A stretch of 64,000 nt of DNA from Castor canadensis (taxonomy: Eukaryota > Chordata > Mammalia > Rodentia > Castoridae): contig NC_133396.1 in the NCBI RefSeq assembly GCF_047511655.1, forward strand, positions 128,969,490 to 129,033,489, written 5' to 3'. The notes beneath the pieces are model-generated. The model worked only from the letters and a program-made list of their open reading frames with translations. It had not been told where the DNA came from and made no database searches. Of this stretch, positions 23,975-36,537 are shown piece after piece. A program made the translations under genes and the position numbers. How positions within the stretch are numbered: the stretch's first letter is position 1; each line of letters begins with the position of its first letter.

Positions 23975-24879
23975 TGGAGTCCAGGTCACCTGGTTCCCAG
24001 CCCCTCGTGCCCGGCAGACTATGGGGAATGGTTCTCTTCCATCCTCTCCCCAGTTCGGGAGAGAGTCCCCTGTCCTTGATTCTCCTCACAGACATTCCCT
24101 TGAACATTTTTAATTTGAGTCTTAACTGTGGACTGTAGTCAGACCCAGGCTGTCTTCTGACAGAAAGACTGGTCCCTAGAAAAGGGCTTGCATGCTTCAC
24201 ACAGAGCCCTGGAGCTGCCCTGTCCAGCCCATGAGACATTAAAACCTAGTGCCAGTGCCATGTGGAATCTCCTTCCCCTGTGCTTTGGTTTTGGTCCATA
24301 GTTTGGTTGGTGGTGGTGCAGAGCCTCCCTTCCACCAGCCTGCTGGTTGTGATGGCGTCACACACTCCTCTCCCCACAGCTGGGAGCTGTCCATGGCCCC
24401 AGCAGGCAGTAGACAGCATGGTGGGTCACCCTGGAGGGAAGAGGCTTTCTCTAAAGAGGGACTCCTCTGCCAAGTGTGCAGTACCACCTGCTGCCCTTCC
24501 CTTCCTGCTTCCAGTACAGTGCCTTTTGTCTCATGGCTCTCTGCTCCATTCACATGTCCCTAGTCCTGCAGCCAATGTCACCTCCTTCTGTCTCCTCAGT
24601 GCCAGGCCATCAGGCCAGCCCCTGGTCTGTGCGTGAGCTACAGGCCAGGATTGGACACCTTCCCTCTACACCCAGAGCCAACTCATTACTGAACCATGAA
24701 GCCACTCCCCCTTCCTGTTCCGAGAACACCACCTCATACGTGGCTCTTTACTGTAGGGATTAGACACCCATTCTGTCATGGTGGATGCCGAGACCCAAAA
24801 GTTACCCAAGATCACCCACCAGGAAGTGTTGAAGTCAAGGCTCAAATACAGGTCTTTACATTCATCTATTCAGTTATTC

Positions 24880-25090
24880 ATTCAGAAATTCTGGTCCCAC
24901 TTTGCAGCTCTGTGACTGTTAGCAAGTTGTTTAATCTCTCTGAGCCTCAGCTTCCATGAATGGAAATGGGGATATAGTTTATTATTAATATAAAATACTG
25001 CTGGTGCCTCTTCATAAAACTGTACAAGGATTTAAACAAGATAATCCATGTAAGGTGTTCATCCCAGGGCCTGGCAAATGCCAGGTCTCA
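24880..25090 (+). repeat. MIR relic
   Basis: CTGTGACTGTTAGCAAGTTG, TAATCTCTCTGAGCCTCAG and the later GTAAGGTGTTCATCCCAGGG are well-preserved MIR words. Confidence 0.7.
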
Positions 25091-25367
25091 GGAACCACCC
25101 TGTGACCACTCATTCAGTGAGTCACTGGATACCAAAGATGGCCAGGCACTAAGCAGCATACTGTGGATACAGGAATGAGCAGCCTTGGACCCCACCCTCT
25201 AATGGTTCACAGGCTAGTGCAATTTGAGAGGGACATGGAGCACATAGAGCGCAAACAAGGAAGGCTTCCTGGAGGAGGCTTGGCCTGAGCTGAATGCTGA
25301 GTGTTCAAGAATGAGTAACAACTAGTTAAAAGAAGGGAACAGCTTTCTCTCTCCCCTCCTCAAGTGT

Positions 25368-25409
<42 letters not shown>
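25368..25409. repeat. (GT)n microsatellite
   Basis: About 20 perfect GT dinucleotides. Likely length-variable between individuals. Confidence 0.95.
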
Positions 25410-25411
<2 letters not shown>

Positions 25412-25886
25412 AGAACAGTCTTGTGGTCACATTCCTTTGTGATTCTCCTCTACTCCAAGGTCTACATGGGTTAAGAAGTGACTGGTTCAGGGAAAGGAAA
25501 AGTGAGCTGGAACACAGGTAAGGAGTGGTATGGCTGAGCATTAGGGCTGGGGAGTGACCTTGGCCTTATGTGCCTGTGTGGGCCGGATGCTCAGGCCTCC
25601 TGCCAGTGTGGCAGCTGGGCACTTGTCAGTCTCCTCATTGGACTGTGAATCTGTGCCCTTGGGGACAGGACTGGTGTCATCAGAAAACTCTTGGTGACTT
25701 GATCAGGGAGTGGCACAAGGGGTGGGTGGGCACAAATGACAAGACTTAACTGGGTATCTTGTCCAGACCCTGGAGCACAAGGGACTGTCATGGGGTAGGC
25801 ACAGAGATGAGCAAGCAGAGCTGAATGAGAGATGTGGAAACCTGGAACATTATTCTTTGGCTTACAAAAATAAACAGCTACAACCC

Positions 25887-26076
25887 TACACACACACACC
25901 ACACACAGCACACACACACACACACGCCACACGCCCCACACACACCACACACACATCCCCCCCACACACACCCCCACACCCCCACACACACCACACCACA
26001 CACACCCCCAACACCCCTCCACACACACACACCACACACCACAAACACCACATACATACCACACACACACACACAG
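25887..26076. repeat. Imperfect (CA)n/(CCCCACA)n tract
   Basis: About 190 bp made almost only of C and A on the + strand, with ACACAC blocks interrupted by runs of C. Frames on both strands stay open only because of the composition (Thr/His/Pro or Cys/Val/Gly) and are not genes. Confidence 0.95.
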
Positions 26077-26864
26077 ACATACCACACTCGCCTATGTGAA
26101 TGCATGGCCCATAATGGGAGATGGCGGTGGTGAGACTTCAGAACTTCACACTCCTCGCGCCCAAGCTGTCATCAGTCCCTGGGGCCGACACAGCAGTTCT
26201 GCACGTTGTCTGCATGATGTCATCAAAGAGCTCTATCACAGCCCATATGTGTGTGTGTACGTGGGAGGTTGTTGTGTTTCTTCTACCAAGGATAGGGACA
26301 TGGCAAGTGTGTCAGCAGAGCTCAAGCCCCCAAACACACTGAATGGGTTTCCTGCCCATAGGGGAGCCCTTGCTGCAGCCCTACTGGAGGCCACGACCCC
26401 ACAGGAGCTGCACAGAATAAAGCCCTGGGAAGGACAGAGGATGCAGGAAGGGCTATTCACACCCCGGAAGCAGGGGATGTCAACACCCTTTGCCTCATAC
26501 AAACAGGCAGCTTGGGGAAGGTGGTCTGAGCAGGAAGCCGGGAATCCTAAAGGCCTCTTTATTCTCCACCACCTGCCTTTGCCCTGTGCTGGTAAATCCA
26601 AACCACCGCTGGCTTCTTCCCAACCTGGTGGCGCTCTGCTCCCACTGAGCTCTCCTTCCTGCCACAAACATCTTCTCATTGCACTCCTCACACATGCAGC
26701 AAGCCACCTGCCAAGTGCCAGGCATGGGCCAGATGCTGACCACCATGAACGGGATGGTGGGACAGATGTACACCCTGCCCTAGTGCATCCAACTCAGGGG
26801 CAGGTCACGGCAGTCACATAGCGTCACATGGTTGATGAAAATCAAGCTTTAGATTATTTAACAG

Positions 26865-27015
26865 TCATCAACAGTCCCCCTTATTGAGTGCTTACTGTGT
26901 GTCAGCACCTTAACATACATTTCATCGACTCTAGCTCTTAAGAAGCCTGTTTTACAGAAGAGGAAATGGAAGGCAGAGACGTTAAGCCAAGACAAAGCTG
27001 CTGTAAGTGCCTGAA
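26865..27015 (+). repeat. MIR relic
   Basis: TTATTGAGTGCTTACTGTGT, CAGCACCTTAACATACATTT and TTTACAGAAGAGGAAATGGA are MIR core and 3' words. Confidence 0.65.
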
Positions 27016-27530
27016 GTAGAGTTTTCCGCAGGTCCCTCTGCCTGGGGAGACTGCACTTACCTCTGCATCACTAATGCATCTCCATGAGGCAGGGGGAGGG
27101 AGATGCCACTCTAAAAGGTGGGTCATTAAAAACATCTGGGAAAGGAGCTTTCTTAAACAGACCTCCCCACTCCTGTCCCCAGGAGAATTGCTGGTGACTC
27201 CTGTCTGCCTCCCTGCCTGCTGGTGCAAGTGCATCAGAGCCCTTGGTTCTCTGAGGATAGAAAAGGGGCTGAGAAGCAGCTCTCGCCATGCCACAGTCTC
27301 TGCCCTGCTCCCCCAGGGTTGGGGAGCTCAGGATTGAAAACCAGCCAGCAGCCAGGACCCATGCCAATGTTGTCAACTGCACTGAAACATGCATTCTCCT
27401 CCATGAGGCAAAAGAGATTGTCTCTGTGTGGAAGGGCTGCTGATGGGGACAAAACAGACCCCCATGACAGCCTTGGGATTCTCCCCCACCCCCAACTGGG
27501 CATCAGGGCTGAGCTAGCACTTGAACTGCC

Positions 27531-27900
27531 TTCTTTTTCTTTCTTTCTTTCTTTCTTTCTTTTTTTTTTTTTTTTTTTTGCCATACTGGTATTTGAACTT
27601 AGGGCTTCGTGCTAGGCAGGAGTTCTATCACTTGAGCCACTCACTCCTCCAACTCTTTTTCCTCTATTTATTTTGGAGATAGGGTCTCACTTTTTGTCCA
27701 AGTAGATCAGGACCGCAATCCTGTTTGATGCTTCCTGCTATTCCTGGGATACCAGGCGCATCACCACACCGAGCTTTTTCAGTTGAGATGGAATCTCCTG
27801 ACCTTTTTATTTTTGGCTGGGTTGGCCTGGAACCACAATCCTCCCAATCTCAGCCTCCCAAGTAGTTAGGATTACAGGCATGAGTCACCAACACTTGTCT
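27531..27900 (-). repeat. Dimeric B1 plus ID SINE, antisense, with (TTTC)n/poly-T tail
   Basis: Starts with a TTTC/poly-T tract (27531-27580), then the inverse ID-like half (CCATACTGGTATTTGAACTT, CACTTGAGCCACTC), then two inverse B1-like monomers ending at GGATTACAGGCATGAGTCAC. Confidence 0.85.
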
Positions 27901-28859
27901 GCTTATTGATTGACCGTCCTCTCTGTTTTATTAGCTTCAACAGGGCCACTTTGTGTCCTAAGCAGCTAGGAGAGGATGCTGCTTGTTGAGGGGTGGCAAC
28001 CACTGTGCAGGGAAGTAACATAACCCATCATGCAGACCATCAGGTGTGATCTAGCAATAGGAGAGGGAACTGAGGCTCTGCAGGCACACCGTTCCAGACA
28101 GGACTCCCTCCCCCCGAGAGCTAATGAGGGTGGACAGGCTTGGGGTAGAGGATAGGGGTCTAGTTGTCCCAGAAGCCATGGGTCCCATTCTAAATAGAGC
28201 TGGCTGGACAGCAGAACCCCCAACTTTGCTATCTCCTGGATGTTCTAGGGAGCATGAGACCACATGTCCTTACTGCTATGGGTCCAGCGTAAGGAAACCA
28301 GTGGCCTCCTGAAGTGGGTGGGAAGGCAGCAGAAGAGCAGCTTGAGGCATTCAGGAAGCTTTCTGGGGATGGGGGACCCTGTGTGATATTGTGTGAGGCA
28401 AGAAGACCCATCTTCCCACCACATGAGGAGACAGAAATGAGTAAGATGACCACTGGTCGCCCTGTCATTACATCGCCTCCACTTGAGCACCTCCCCTCAA
28501 TTTCTTCATCCTTCCCCATCCCTAGCAACGGCACTGCCATCCCCCAGGGGCTTGACTTGATACAACCAGGGTGGCACTGGATGTAATGCATTTCCAGTTG
28601 TTCTAATCCTAACATGCCCAGTCCCTCCATTTCTCCCCATTCCCACAGCCTCTTCCACTCCCTGCCTACTCCTAACCCCATCCCAACTGGTCTCCCATGT
28701 CCTGTTACCTCACTCATGAATTACAGTGATTGAGTTCTTTCTAATGTTACACTGTCCATGCATACTTGGAATAAACCATTTCAGTGTGATGTATTATCTT
28801 TTTTTGTATCACTGTATTGGATTTGCTAATATTGTGTTAAGGACTTTGCCTTCATAATG

Positions 28860-29160
28860 CAATTTGAATTATGTCATTCCCTGCTTAAACTACTCAGACG
28901 CTTTATAGAGCACTTGGAATAAAATCCAAACCCTTGACCATGAACCACAAGGCCTCATCTAAATCCTCAGACCTTTGCAGGTCTCTCTGGATTTCGAGAT
29001 GCCAACAAGGGCCTGCCACAGAGAATACTAAGATGGCTTCCTTCCTCAAATCTTCTCAAATTGTAAGTGCAGACACCTGCTTGTCTAGCAGTCTACTGGC
29101 TCTCTTCCAACTAGTCTCTAAGTTCCATGAAGGCAGAGACCAGCACCAACTTGTGATAAG
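28860..29160 (+). repeat. L2 LINE 3' end fragment
   Basis: CATTCCCTGCTTAAACTACT, AATAAAATCCAAACCCTTGA and AACCACAAGGCCTCATCTAA, then TAAGTTCCATGAAGGCAGAG, are typical of L2 3' sequence. Confidence 0.65.
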
Positions 29161-29299
29161 ATCCCCATCTTATCGTGACTCAGGCACCTCTGAGCTGATG
29201 AAGGATGAATGCTACCTCCTCCACGCCTGTGCCTATGCAGTTGGCCATGGCTGGTGAATCACCACATGGCTAAGGATCACTGCAAACTCATCCCTGTGA

Positions 29300-30440
29300 G
29301 CTTCAGGTGACCCTTCATGCTGCCCCCAGTTATGCTACACTTCCCTAGTCTAGTCACTCTCCCACTTCCTGGAGAATTTATATTTCACACTTGCTATTCT
29401 CCCCAACACCTCCCATTGCATCCCTGCTCTCAGCTGGCGACCTTGCTGAAACAATCGGAAGAGAATTTCGCCTGCTGGCATCTGCACCCAGACACTACTC
29501 AAACCACACAAGAGCCTCCAGCATTCTGTCCAAAGCCCGCCTCCCCATCGGTGCTAGGTCCAACCCTACTTGCTTACACAAGGACATCGCTCCAGAAATT
29601 CCCTCCTTTGCTCCACCCTCAGTGCTAATCTCCCTCCTATCTTCAAAAACAACAAAGTACAATGCCTTGTTCCCACTGCTCTGTAACTTGGCTCTCTTTG
29701 CAACAAAATTCCTCAAAAGAGTTATCTATACCAGCTGCCTTCATTTCCATTCATTCCTCTTCTCTCCTGAGCCTTCTCCAAGCAGGTTTTCTGCCCCTCA
29801 CCACTCCCTTGACATTGTCCTTGTCCAGGTCACCCATGGTTTCACTATATCCAATGGTAGTGCGTAGTCCTTGTCTCACTTCACCCATTGGCAGCATTTA
29901 AAACATCTGATCTCTCACTCCTCTTTCTACGTTTTCTACACTTGACTTTCAAGACGCCGCACTTTTGGCTCTGGGTTTCCTTCCTGTATCTGGGCTCTTC
30001 TTCAGTCTTCTTTGCTGTCGTGTCCTCTCTTCTCCAACTTCTCAATTCTCAGTCCTGCATCCTTTTCATCTGTTCTTTCTCCCTTGAGGAGTTCATCCAG
30101 CCTTGTGGATTTCAACCCCATTCACATGCCAGTGGTTCTTACATTTAGGTCCCCAGCCCAGGTCTCTCTCCTGAACCTTATCTTTATACATCCAATTACA
30201 ACACTCCACTGGAGGTCTGTCAGACACTCCACACTTACCATGTCTAATCTACACTTCTGTTGCTAACCAAACCCGTACCATCTGCAGTCTCACCTGTCTT
30301 GGATGAAGCCAACTCCATCGGCTCAGTTGCTCAGGACTAAATATGGTCACGTTGACACTTCTTTCTCACAATCTATAGCTAAATTCCTATATTCAATCCA
30401 TGAGCAAATCCTTTGGCTTTTTCTTCACAATATATACAGA
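29300..30440 (+). mobile_element. L2 LINE reverse-transcriptase region, decayed
   Basis: The words TTGTCCAGGTCACCCATGGT, GGCAGCATTTAAAACA and GGCTCAGTTGCTCAGGACTA follow the L2 ORF2 order. The stretch around 30090-30160 aligns with the RT active-site region, where the catalytic Asp pair is no longer encoded. The reading frame is broken. It continues after two later insertions (30440-30900) at about 30905. Ancient and inactive. Confidence 0.65.
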
Positions 30441-30820
30441 ATGTAATAAACAAATCATAGTACATTCCTACAGTGCAATTCTAACAAGAGCAAAGGTTAA
30501 AACCTACTGTCTCACATAGATGTAAGGACATAATTTTGGGCTTCAGAAGACAGACACAAAAGAATACATACTGCTTGATTCCATCCATAAAAGTTCTAGA
30601 ACAAGCAAAATCAATCAATGGTGATAAAAATCAGAATAGTGGCTATCTTTTGGTACTGTATGGGAAGGGCACAGGGACCCTTCTGGGGTGCTGAAAATGT
30701 TCTAAATATTGATCCTGATGGTGACTATTTAGGCATACACATTATCATAAAAATGTATTGATCTATATACTTAAGATGTGTGCACTTTACTCTGTGAAGA
30801 TTCAATAAAAAGATAAATTT
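30440..30820 (+). mobile_element. L1M 3' UTR fragment inserted in the L2
   Basis: GAATACATACTGCTTGATTC, AACAAGCAAAATCAATCAAT, CTTCTGGGGTGCTGAAAATG and CTTAAGATGTGTGCACTTTA are words of old mammalian L1 3' UTRs in the sense direction. Confidence 0.7.
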
Positions 30821-30821
30821 T

Positions 30822-30905
30822 ATTCTAGCACTCAGGAGGCTGAGGCAGGAGGATCGTGAGCTCAAGGCCAACCTGGGCTCCATAGACACTGTCTCCAAAC
30901 ACTAA
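30822..30905 (+). repeat. B1-like SINE monomer
   Basis: CTAGCACTCAGGAGGCTGAG, GCAGGAGGATCGTGAGCTCA and AAGGCCAACCTGGGCTCCAT are B1 right-half words. It sits at the 3' end of the L1M piece. Confidence 0.8.
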
Positions 30906-31665
30906 GGTAAAACTTAACAATGCACATCCAGAATAAGCCATTGTCACTGCTCCCTCCACTACCGTAGAGGTTCAAGCTTCTTCCTCTCCTCTCATCTGAG
31001 TTGCTGGAATAGCTCCTAGCCAGCCTCCAGCCTGCACCCCGGCTCTAAAGCACACTCTCAGCACAGCCCCTGTGACCCTTTGCCACACCAGATGACATCC
31101 CTTCTCTCCTCTAAGTCCTGCAACTGGCTCCCTATTTCCCTCAGAACAAAAGTCCATGTCTGTCCAAGGGCTCCAGGCCATATGTGGGTTCACAGCTCAT
31201 TATCTCTAGCCACTCTCCCCTTTTATCCTCCACACAGTTCTCCTTGCTAACACTTCAAGTACATTCCTGCTCAAGGGCCTTTGTTCTTTTTATTTCCCTG
31301 CACTGGTCATCCTCCTGATATCTGTATGACTGTCCCTCACCTTCAAGGTTTTGCTCAAATGGCACCTGCTCGATGAAGCTGCTCTGGCCCCCCTATCTCA
31401 GGTCACAGCTCTTTCTCCCCAGCTCAGCCTGGCACCCCCAATCCCATTTACCCTTGCTTTTTGCAGTAGCACATTTCCTTCTAACACTGTTGTAATTTAA
31501 GCATTTGGTTTTATTTGGTATCTGTCCTCCAGCCCATTAGAAGGCAGGCTCTATACAGATCTATTTTGTTAATGAATGTATCCCAAGTATCCGTAACATT
31601 GCCAGGTACATACAAGGCACGGGATCAGTACTTGTTGAATGAAGAAATAAATGAATAAACGAACA
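30906..31665 (+). mobile_element. L2 LINE 3' part (continuation)
   Basis: After the interruption the L2 pattern resumes: CTGGCTCCCTATTTCCCTCA, GGGCCTTTGTTCTTTTTATT, CTTCAAGGTTTTGCTCAAAT, GGCACCTGCTCGATGAAGCT and TACTTGTTGAATGAAGAAAT. Confidence 0.7.
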
Positions 31666-32834
31666 AATAGATCTGTCTATATTAAGGTCCTATGTGGCGG
31701 ACAAGCCAGGGTGACCAGGTGTCTTTTTCCAAGGGGCAGAAAAGTTCTGGGAAAAGGTAACAGGAAGACAGTCCCAAAAGGCCTGTCTGTCCTGGGATGC
31801 AGCGAATGAGAGTGGAGTAGGGTCTCCCTGCCTGGCCCAAGCTTTGCAACCTGCCAGGTACCAGTCTCCTGTGGTCCCTACTCCTACCATAGGTGGTTTG
31901 TGAATTTTTCCTTGGCAACCTTGGTCTGCAGAAATCTATAATATCAAGAGTGATTAAGAGATCCAGACAGAGGTAGAGACTGGGCCAGGCTGCACATCTA
32001 TGTCTCCAGGTCCAGCAAACGTGCTTGGCATGTAGCAGGTGCTCCAAACATGTTTAGGAAATTGGTAAGTGGATGTTACCAATCCCCAAACCACACCTCG
32101 CTGCAATCCTGGTAAAGAAGACTGCCAGGGTAAGGAGCAAGACAAGGAAAGGTGCCCAATCTCTTCATTGGGGTCAGGGAAGCCCCCTGCCACTGCCCCA
32201 TCTCCTTGCCAACTTCTAAGCCAATATTTCCAAGGGTACATGAATGCCCAGGCTCTCCCACCTGCCTCCCCTTCCTCTCCATGTTCCCACTCCCACCTGC
32301 CAGGCTTTCCTTTGCTCTACAGCAACTTGTAGCCTCTACTGGACTCAAGTAAAGGTGGCTGAAAGTAAAGGAGTGATTCACACAAACCAAGGAGCAGTAC
32401 CTCCTTCCTTCTGCCTGTGCATCTGTGCCCACCTGCCAAAGGGGACCACGGAGAAGCACTCCACTCCAGAGACAGCTCTCCCCACACTGCCCCAGAGGGA
32501 AAGAGACAGGATGTCCAGGCTGCAGGGGACAGAAACAGATAATAAGGACTAGCCTCCAGGCCTAAACAGTCCTGACCTCCGTGGCCAGAAGGGCAAGTGG
32601 GCTGCAGAATGCCAAACGCCCCCTGGGGATTTGCAGTGTGGGTAAAAGGGGCAGGGGTTGGGGAATGGAGTGAAAGGAGTTGGGAAATATGTAGCCTCAT
32701 AATAAAATCCTTAAAGAAAGAGGCTACGCTATTATTCAGAAGGCCCAACCCTAGGTTCTAGACCTTGTCTCTGACCTGAGGAACAAAGTGAATCATGAAA
32801 GTGTTCTTTGTAAAAATAAAGAAATCAGTAATGC

Positions 32835-33030
32835 TGTAATCCTAGCTACTCAAGAGACAGAGATCAGGAGAATCACAGTTCAAAGCCAGCCCCAGGCAAG
32901 TAGTTTGGAGACCCTATCTTGACAAAACTCATCACAAAAATGGGGCTGGCTGAGTGTCTTAAGCTGTAAGAGTGCCTGCCTTAGCAAGCGTGAGGCCCTG
33001 AGTTCAAACCCCAGTGCTGAAAGAAAAATT
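32835..33030 (+). repeat. B1-dID composite SINE
   Basis: GTAATCCTAGCTACTCAAGA, AAAGCCAGCCCCAGGCAAGT, then GGCTGGCTGAGTGTCTTAAG and GTTCAAACCCCAG identify the composite. Confidence 0.85.
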
Positions 33031-33384
33031 ATAGCAATCTAAACAGCCACCAAATTATGAATAAAATATTATATCCAAATGTTCACTTATTCCAAAAGTG
33101 TTTACAGTATGCATTCTTGTGCCAGACATGGGGGATGCGTGGATATGTAAGCAGACCTACTCCTGGCTCTTTGGAGCTTACCAAGCCCAGAAAGAGAAAA
33201 AATAGAAAACTCCATGGGCCGTGAGTAACATGGAAGGAGGAGTAAATCCAATCTGAGCACCACAGAGAAAATGAACCTGGTCTGGGAGGAGGCAGAGGGG
33301 GGAGGATTCCCTGAGGAGAGGCTATTTTGGCTGAGACCTGAAAGATGAGTAATATTGCAACCCAACATAATCATCATAAAAGTC

Positions 33385-33655
33385 CTTATGAGATCATTTT
33401 AGTTGACATGGGGAAATATCCATAATATAATGTTAAGCGAATAAAATGGAATATAAAACTACATAGAGAGAGATGCTCTCCAAATGTAAAAATAATGTAT
33501 CTATCTATATATATGCATGTGTGGAAAGTTTTTCTGGAACACCAAAATGTTAACAGTACTTTCTGTAGGTGGTAGAAGTACTGGTGATTTCACCATCTTT
33601 ATTCTTTCCTACATTTCTCACAATCAACACGGATTGCTTTTATGCTCAGAAATAA
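33385..33655 (+). mobile_element. Old L1 3' UTR fragment
   Basis: TTGACATGGGGAAATATCCA, ATAATGTTAAGCGAATAAAA, CCAAAATGTTAACAGTACTT and TTTCCTACATTTCTCACAAT are words of L1M-type 3' ends. Confidence 0.6.
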
Positions 33656-34984
33656 ACATCGAATGTCAGGGTGTGGCTCCAGTCCAGGACCCATGGATAG
33701 AAAGCATTCTCTACAAGGCCTCTTGGCCATTCCCCTGCTTTCAAACCACAGACACCCGGGCAGGTTGTCCCTCAGGCATCCCAATGCAGGGTACAGGGGC
33801 AGCCTTCACCTCTAAAATGAACCCAGGCATCTCTGCAATGAAGGCCCACGAGCCCCAGCTCAGCCTGCTCCTAGGCACTGTACCCACCTAGAGGCTGCCC
33901 AGGACTACAGCAGTTGCCTTCTTCATCACTAAGTGACTTCTCTACATCACACCCCTTCCAAACCCACCACACATTTGCTGACCAAACCAATGGAGACTGC
34001 ATTTTCATTTTCTGAGCCTCCAGGAGCTGGTGGTTGCTCTTCCTGCATGAGCCTTTCACATCAGAGGCAGAAGTGCAAGAGTCTGCATTGAGAGGAGCAA
34101 AGAGCTTCCAGCCACATGACCTTGAACAAGCTCCCCACATCCCTGGGCCTCAGTTTCCTCATCAATCCGCAAGTGTGAGGGGTTGGGCTCAGGGTCTCCC
34201 CCATCTGCTCTAGGCCTATGAACAATGCACCATTAGAAAGAGGATCTAGAGACAGCCACATCTCTTAGAAGTATATAGAGAACTGACAGCAACTGGACCC
34301 AGCAGCCACAGAAACCTGCTGGGGTACAGCAATACAAAAGCCTACTTCAGTTGTCAAGAAAAAGCCAGGCTGGCCAGTGTGGGGAGGGCTAATTTGGTGC
34401 CTAAAAGCAAACATACCTTAATCTATCAGATTTCTTTCCCTGCCCAGAGCTCAGCCCAGCACACCAGGCCTCTCCCACTCTCCTTGTTCTTCCCTGGGTC
34501 GGCACCCACCTGGGCAGGCTTCCATCTGTGGGCAGAGAAAGTGATGCCAGGATTCAACTACCCACTGGAGTGAAGGTGGGAGGAGGTGCTGAGTGTGGGC
34601 TGAGCAGAGTGCAGAGGTCATTGGCAAAAATCAGAGGAGAAAGACCCTGCATCCGACAGCTTTAGGGAAACACCTGCATAAGTCCTACAGCTGCTTGGAC
34701 AGATGCAAGCTGCAAAGTTAAAGCCCTAGATGCCAAACTGACTACTCCTGACAAGCCGCTTGTCTGGGAAAATTACCAAACTTTTCAAGGCTTAGACCTC
34801 AGTTTACCTAAAGAATAACAATAACTTCTACTACTAAGAGTCTATGAACACCAAATGAGACACCATGGCGTGTGTCCAGATCATAATTTCTAGAAGAAAA
34901 AAAACACAACTCGAGACTCTACCAGGATCCCAAGACCACACTGTCAGGACTCAGGATAAGGAAGAACCACAGAGAGTTAAAGCT

Positions 34985-35130
34985 GAAAGGAATCTAGGTG
35001 AGTTCAAATCCAACCCTTCATTTAACATATGACCAGGGGGAAAAGGCTCAGGGAGGTTGAATAATTTGTCCAAGGTTGCACTGCTAGCTAGTAACAAAAC
35101 AAACTTCACACTCATGTCTGGCTAACTCCC
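34985..35130 (+). repeat. MIR-like relic
   Basis: AAAGGAATCTAGGTGAGTTC, AACCCTTCATTTAACATATG and AGGTTGAATAATTTGTCCAA followed by GGTTGCAC fit an ancient MIR-like SINE. Confidence 0.6.
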
Positions 35131-36154
35131 ACACACTCACTACCCCTTGGCTTCACTCTACCCAACTGGCCATGGGCAACCCTTGCTGAGGTCTCCTTCC
35201 CACAGCAAGGCTTTGGTCAGGGAGGTCCCTGGGGTAGGCACCAACTGCTACAGAGTGCCATTAAGAAAGGTCTGGGCAAGGAGGCAGAGGGATGAATGAT
35301 GAAGATTCTCTAGAACTAGGAGTGAGGGGAATAGAATATCAATAACTAAGTATAAGGAGGGTTTATGCAAATAACATGCAAATGACCACAAGTTATTGAT
35401 GAGTCAACAGTTTGAACATTTTTTTTTTTAGACTTTGTAACTGGATCACAATTACATGATCTGAATCTCTTTTCTCTCTTGGCTTTCTACCACGTAGAAG
35501 GAAATAAAGTCTGTGGTTGACTGACCAACCCATATCTTGCTCACTGAGGGCCCAGCTGACTCCTGTGTCCAAATACCCAGACACATCTCCCCGATGCCTG
35601 CTGGAGTTACTCCGTCTGCTTAGGGCTGCAGTGATCTTTGACTGGTGAGTCAGGGCAGGGAGCCATGCCTGTGGGGATTCACAGACCTGGCATCCCACTG
35701 ACTCCAGCAGAGCATGCTGTTCCTGCTGCAGGACCCCTGGGTGGTGACAGGCCAGGACACAGAGTGGCCAACACCTCCGCCAGGAGACCTCCTTGAGGAG
35801 CTAGGCCCCTAACTAAGGAGAAAGGCTTCTCTCTGCAGGGTGGGACACTCACTCTAAGCACACTGGTGAGAGAGCCACACCGAGCTGGTGGGAACAGCTG
35901 CGGATAGGACCATGAGGTAGAATGGTAGAAAACTAGATGTGAGACACCTGAGAGGCCTGCTTGGGGCTTACCTGAGTACATGAGTGCCGAGTGTCTGCCA
36001 GGGGCTAGATAAACACTGAGCTGGGCTTTCTGGATATTTCATAGAAGCACACAAGATATGGTCACTGCCTGAGTCACTGTCCTTGAGGTAACAACCATCC
36101 ACGAGGGGAGAAGGCATATGGTCAGATAAAACTTAACAGTATATTGACACCTCC

Positions 36155-36236
36155 CTGGAGTGTGTTGTGTGTCAGTGCATATGTTTGTGTGTGAGTGTGT
36201 ATAGATATGTCTGTGTGTGTACGTGTGAGTTGCCAT
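36155..36236. repeat. GT-rich low-complexity tract
   Basis: Imperfect GT repeats (GTGTGTTGTGTGTC... GTGTGTGTACGTGTGAG) over about 80 bp. Confidence 0.8.
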
Positions 36237-36329
36237 GTAAGAGCATGAGTGTTTGGGTGGGGAAAAGCAGGGTTTGTCTATCCAGCCCCTCTCTGAGCCA
36301 TATATTAATAATGATAATAAAACTACTAA

Positions 36330-36537
36330 CATAAACTTACAGGCTAAGTATACTATATCAGGCCCGATGCTAAGCACGTCATGTGTATGAGTTCATCCTG
36401 TTTTTCTGGTAACCCCAGGCAGTCATACTGTTATTAATGTCCACTTTTATAGATGAGGAAATTAAACTTTAAGGAGGTTAAATAAGTGACTTTCCCAAGG
36501 TCACATGGCTAGAAATTTATAGCAAGAATTTGAGCCA
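36330..36537 (+). repeat. MIR relic
   Basis: GGCCCGATGCTAAGCACGTC, TTTATAGATGAGGAAATTAA and CCCAAGGTCACATGGCTAGA give a nearly complete MIR. Confidence 0.75.

Noticed and set aside
25591-26133. Cys/Val/Gly- and Thr/His/Pro-rich frames up to 164 codons
   Set aside because: Products of the CA-rich tract. The pattern looks like a Cys-rich protein but has no start context or conserved spacing.
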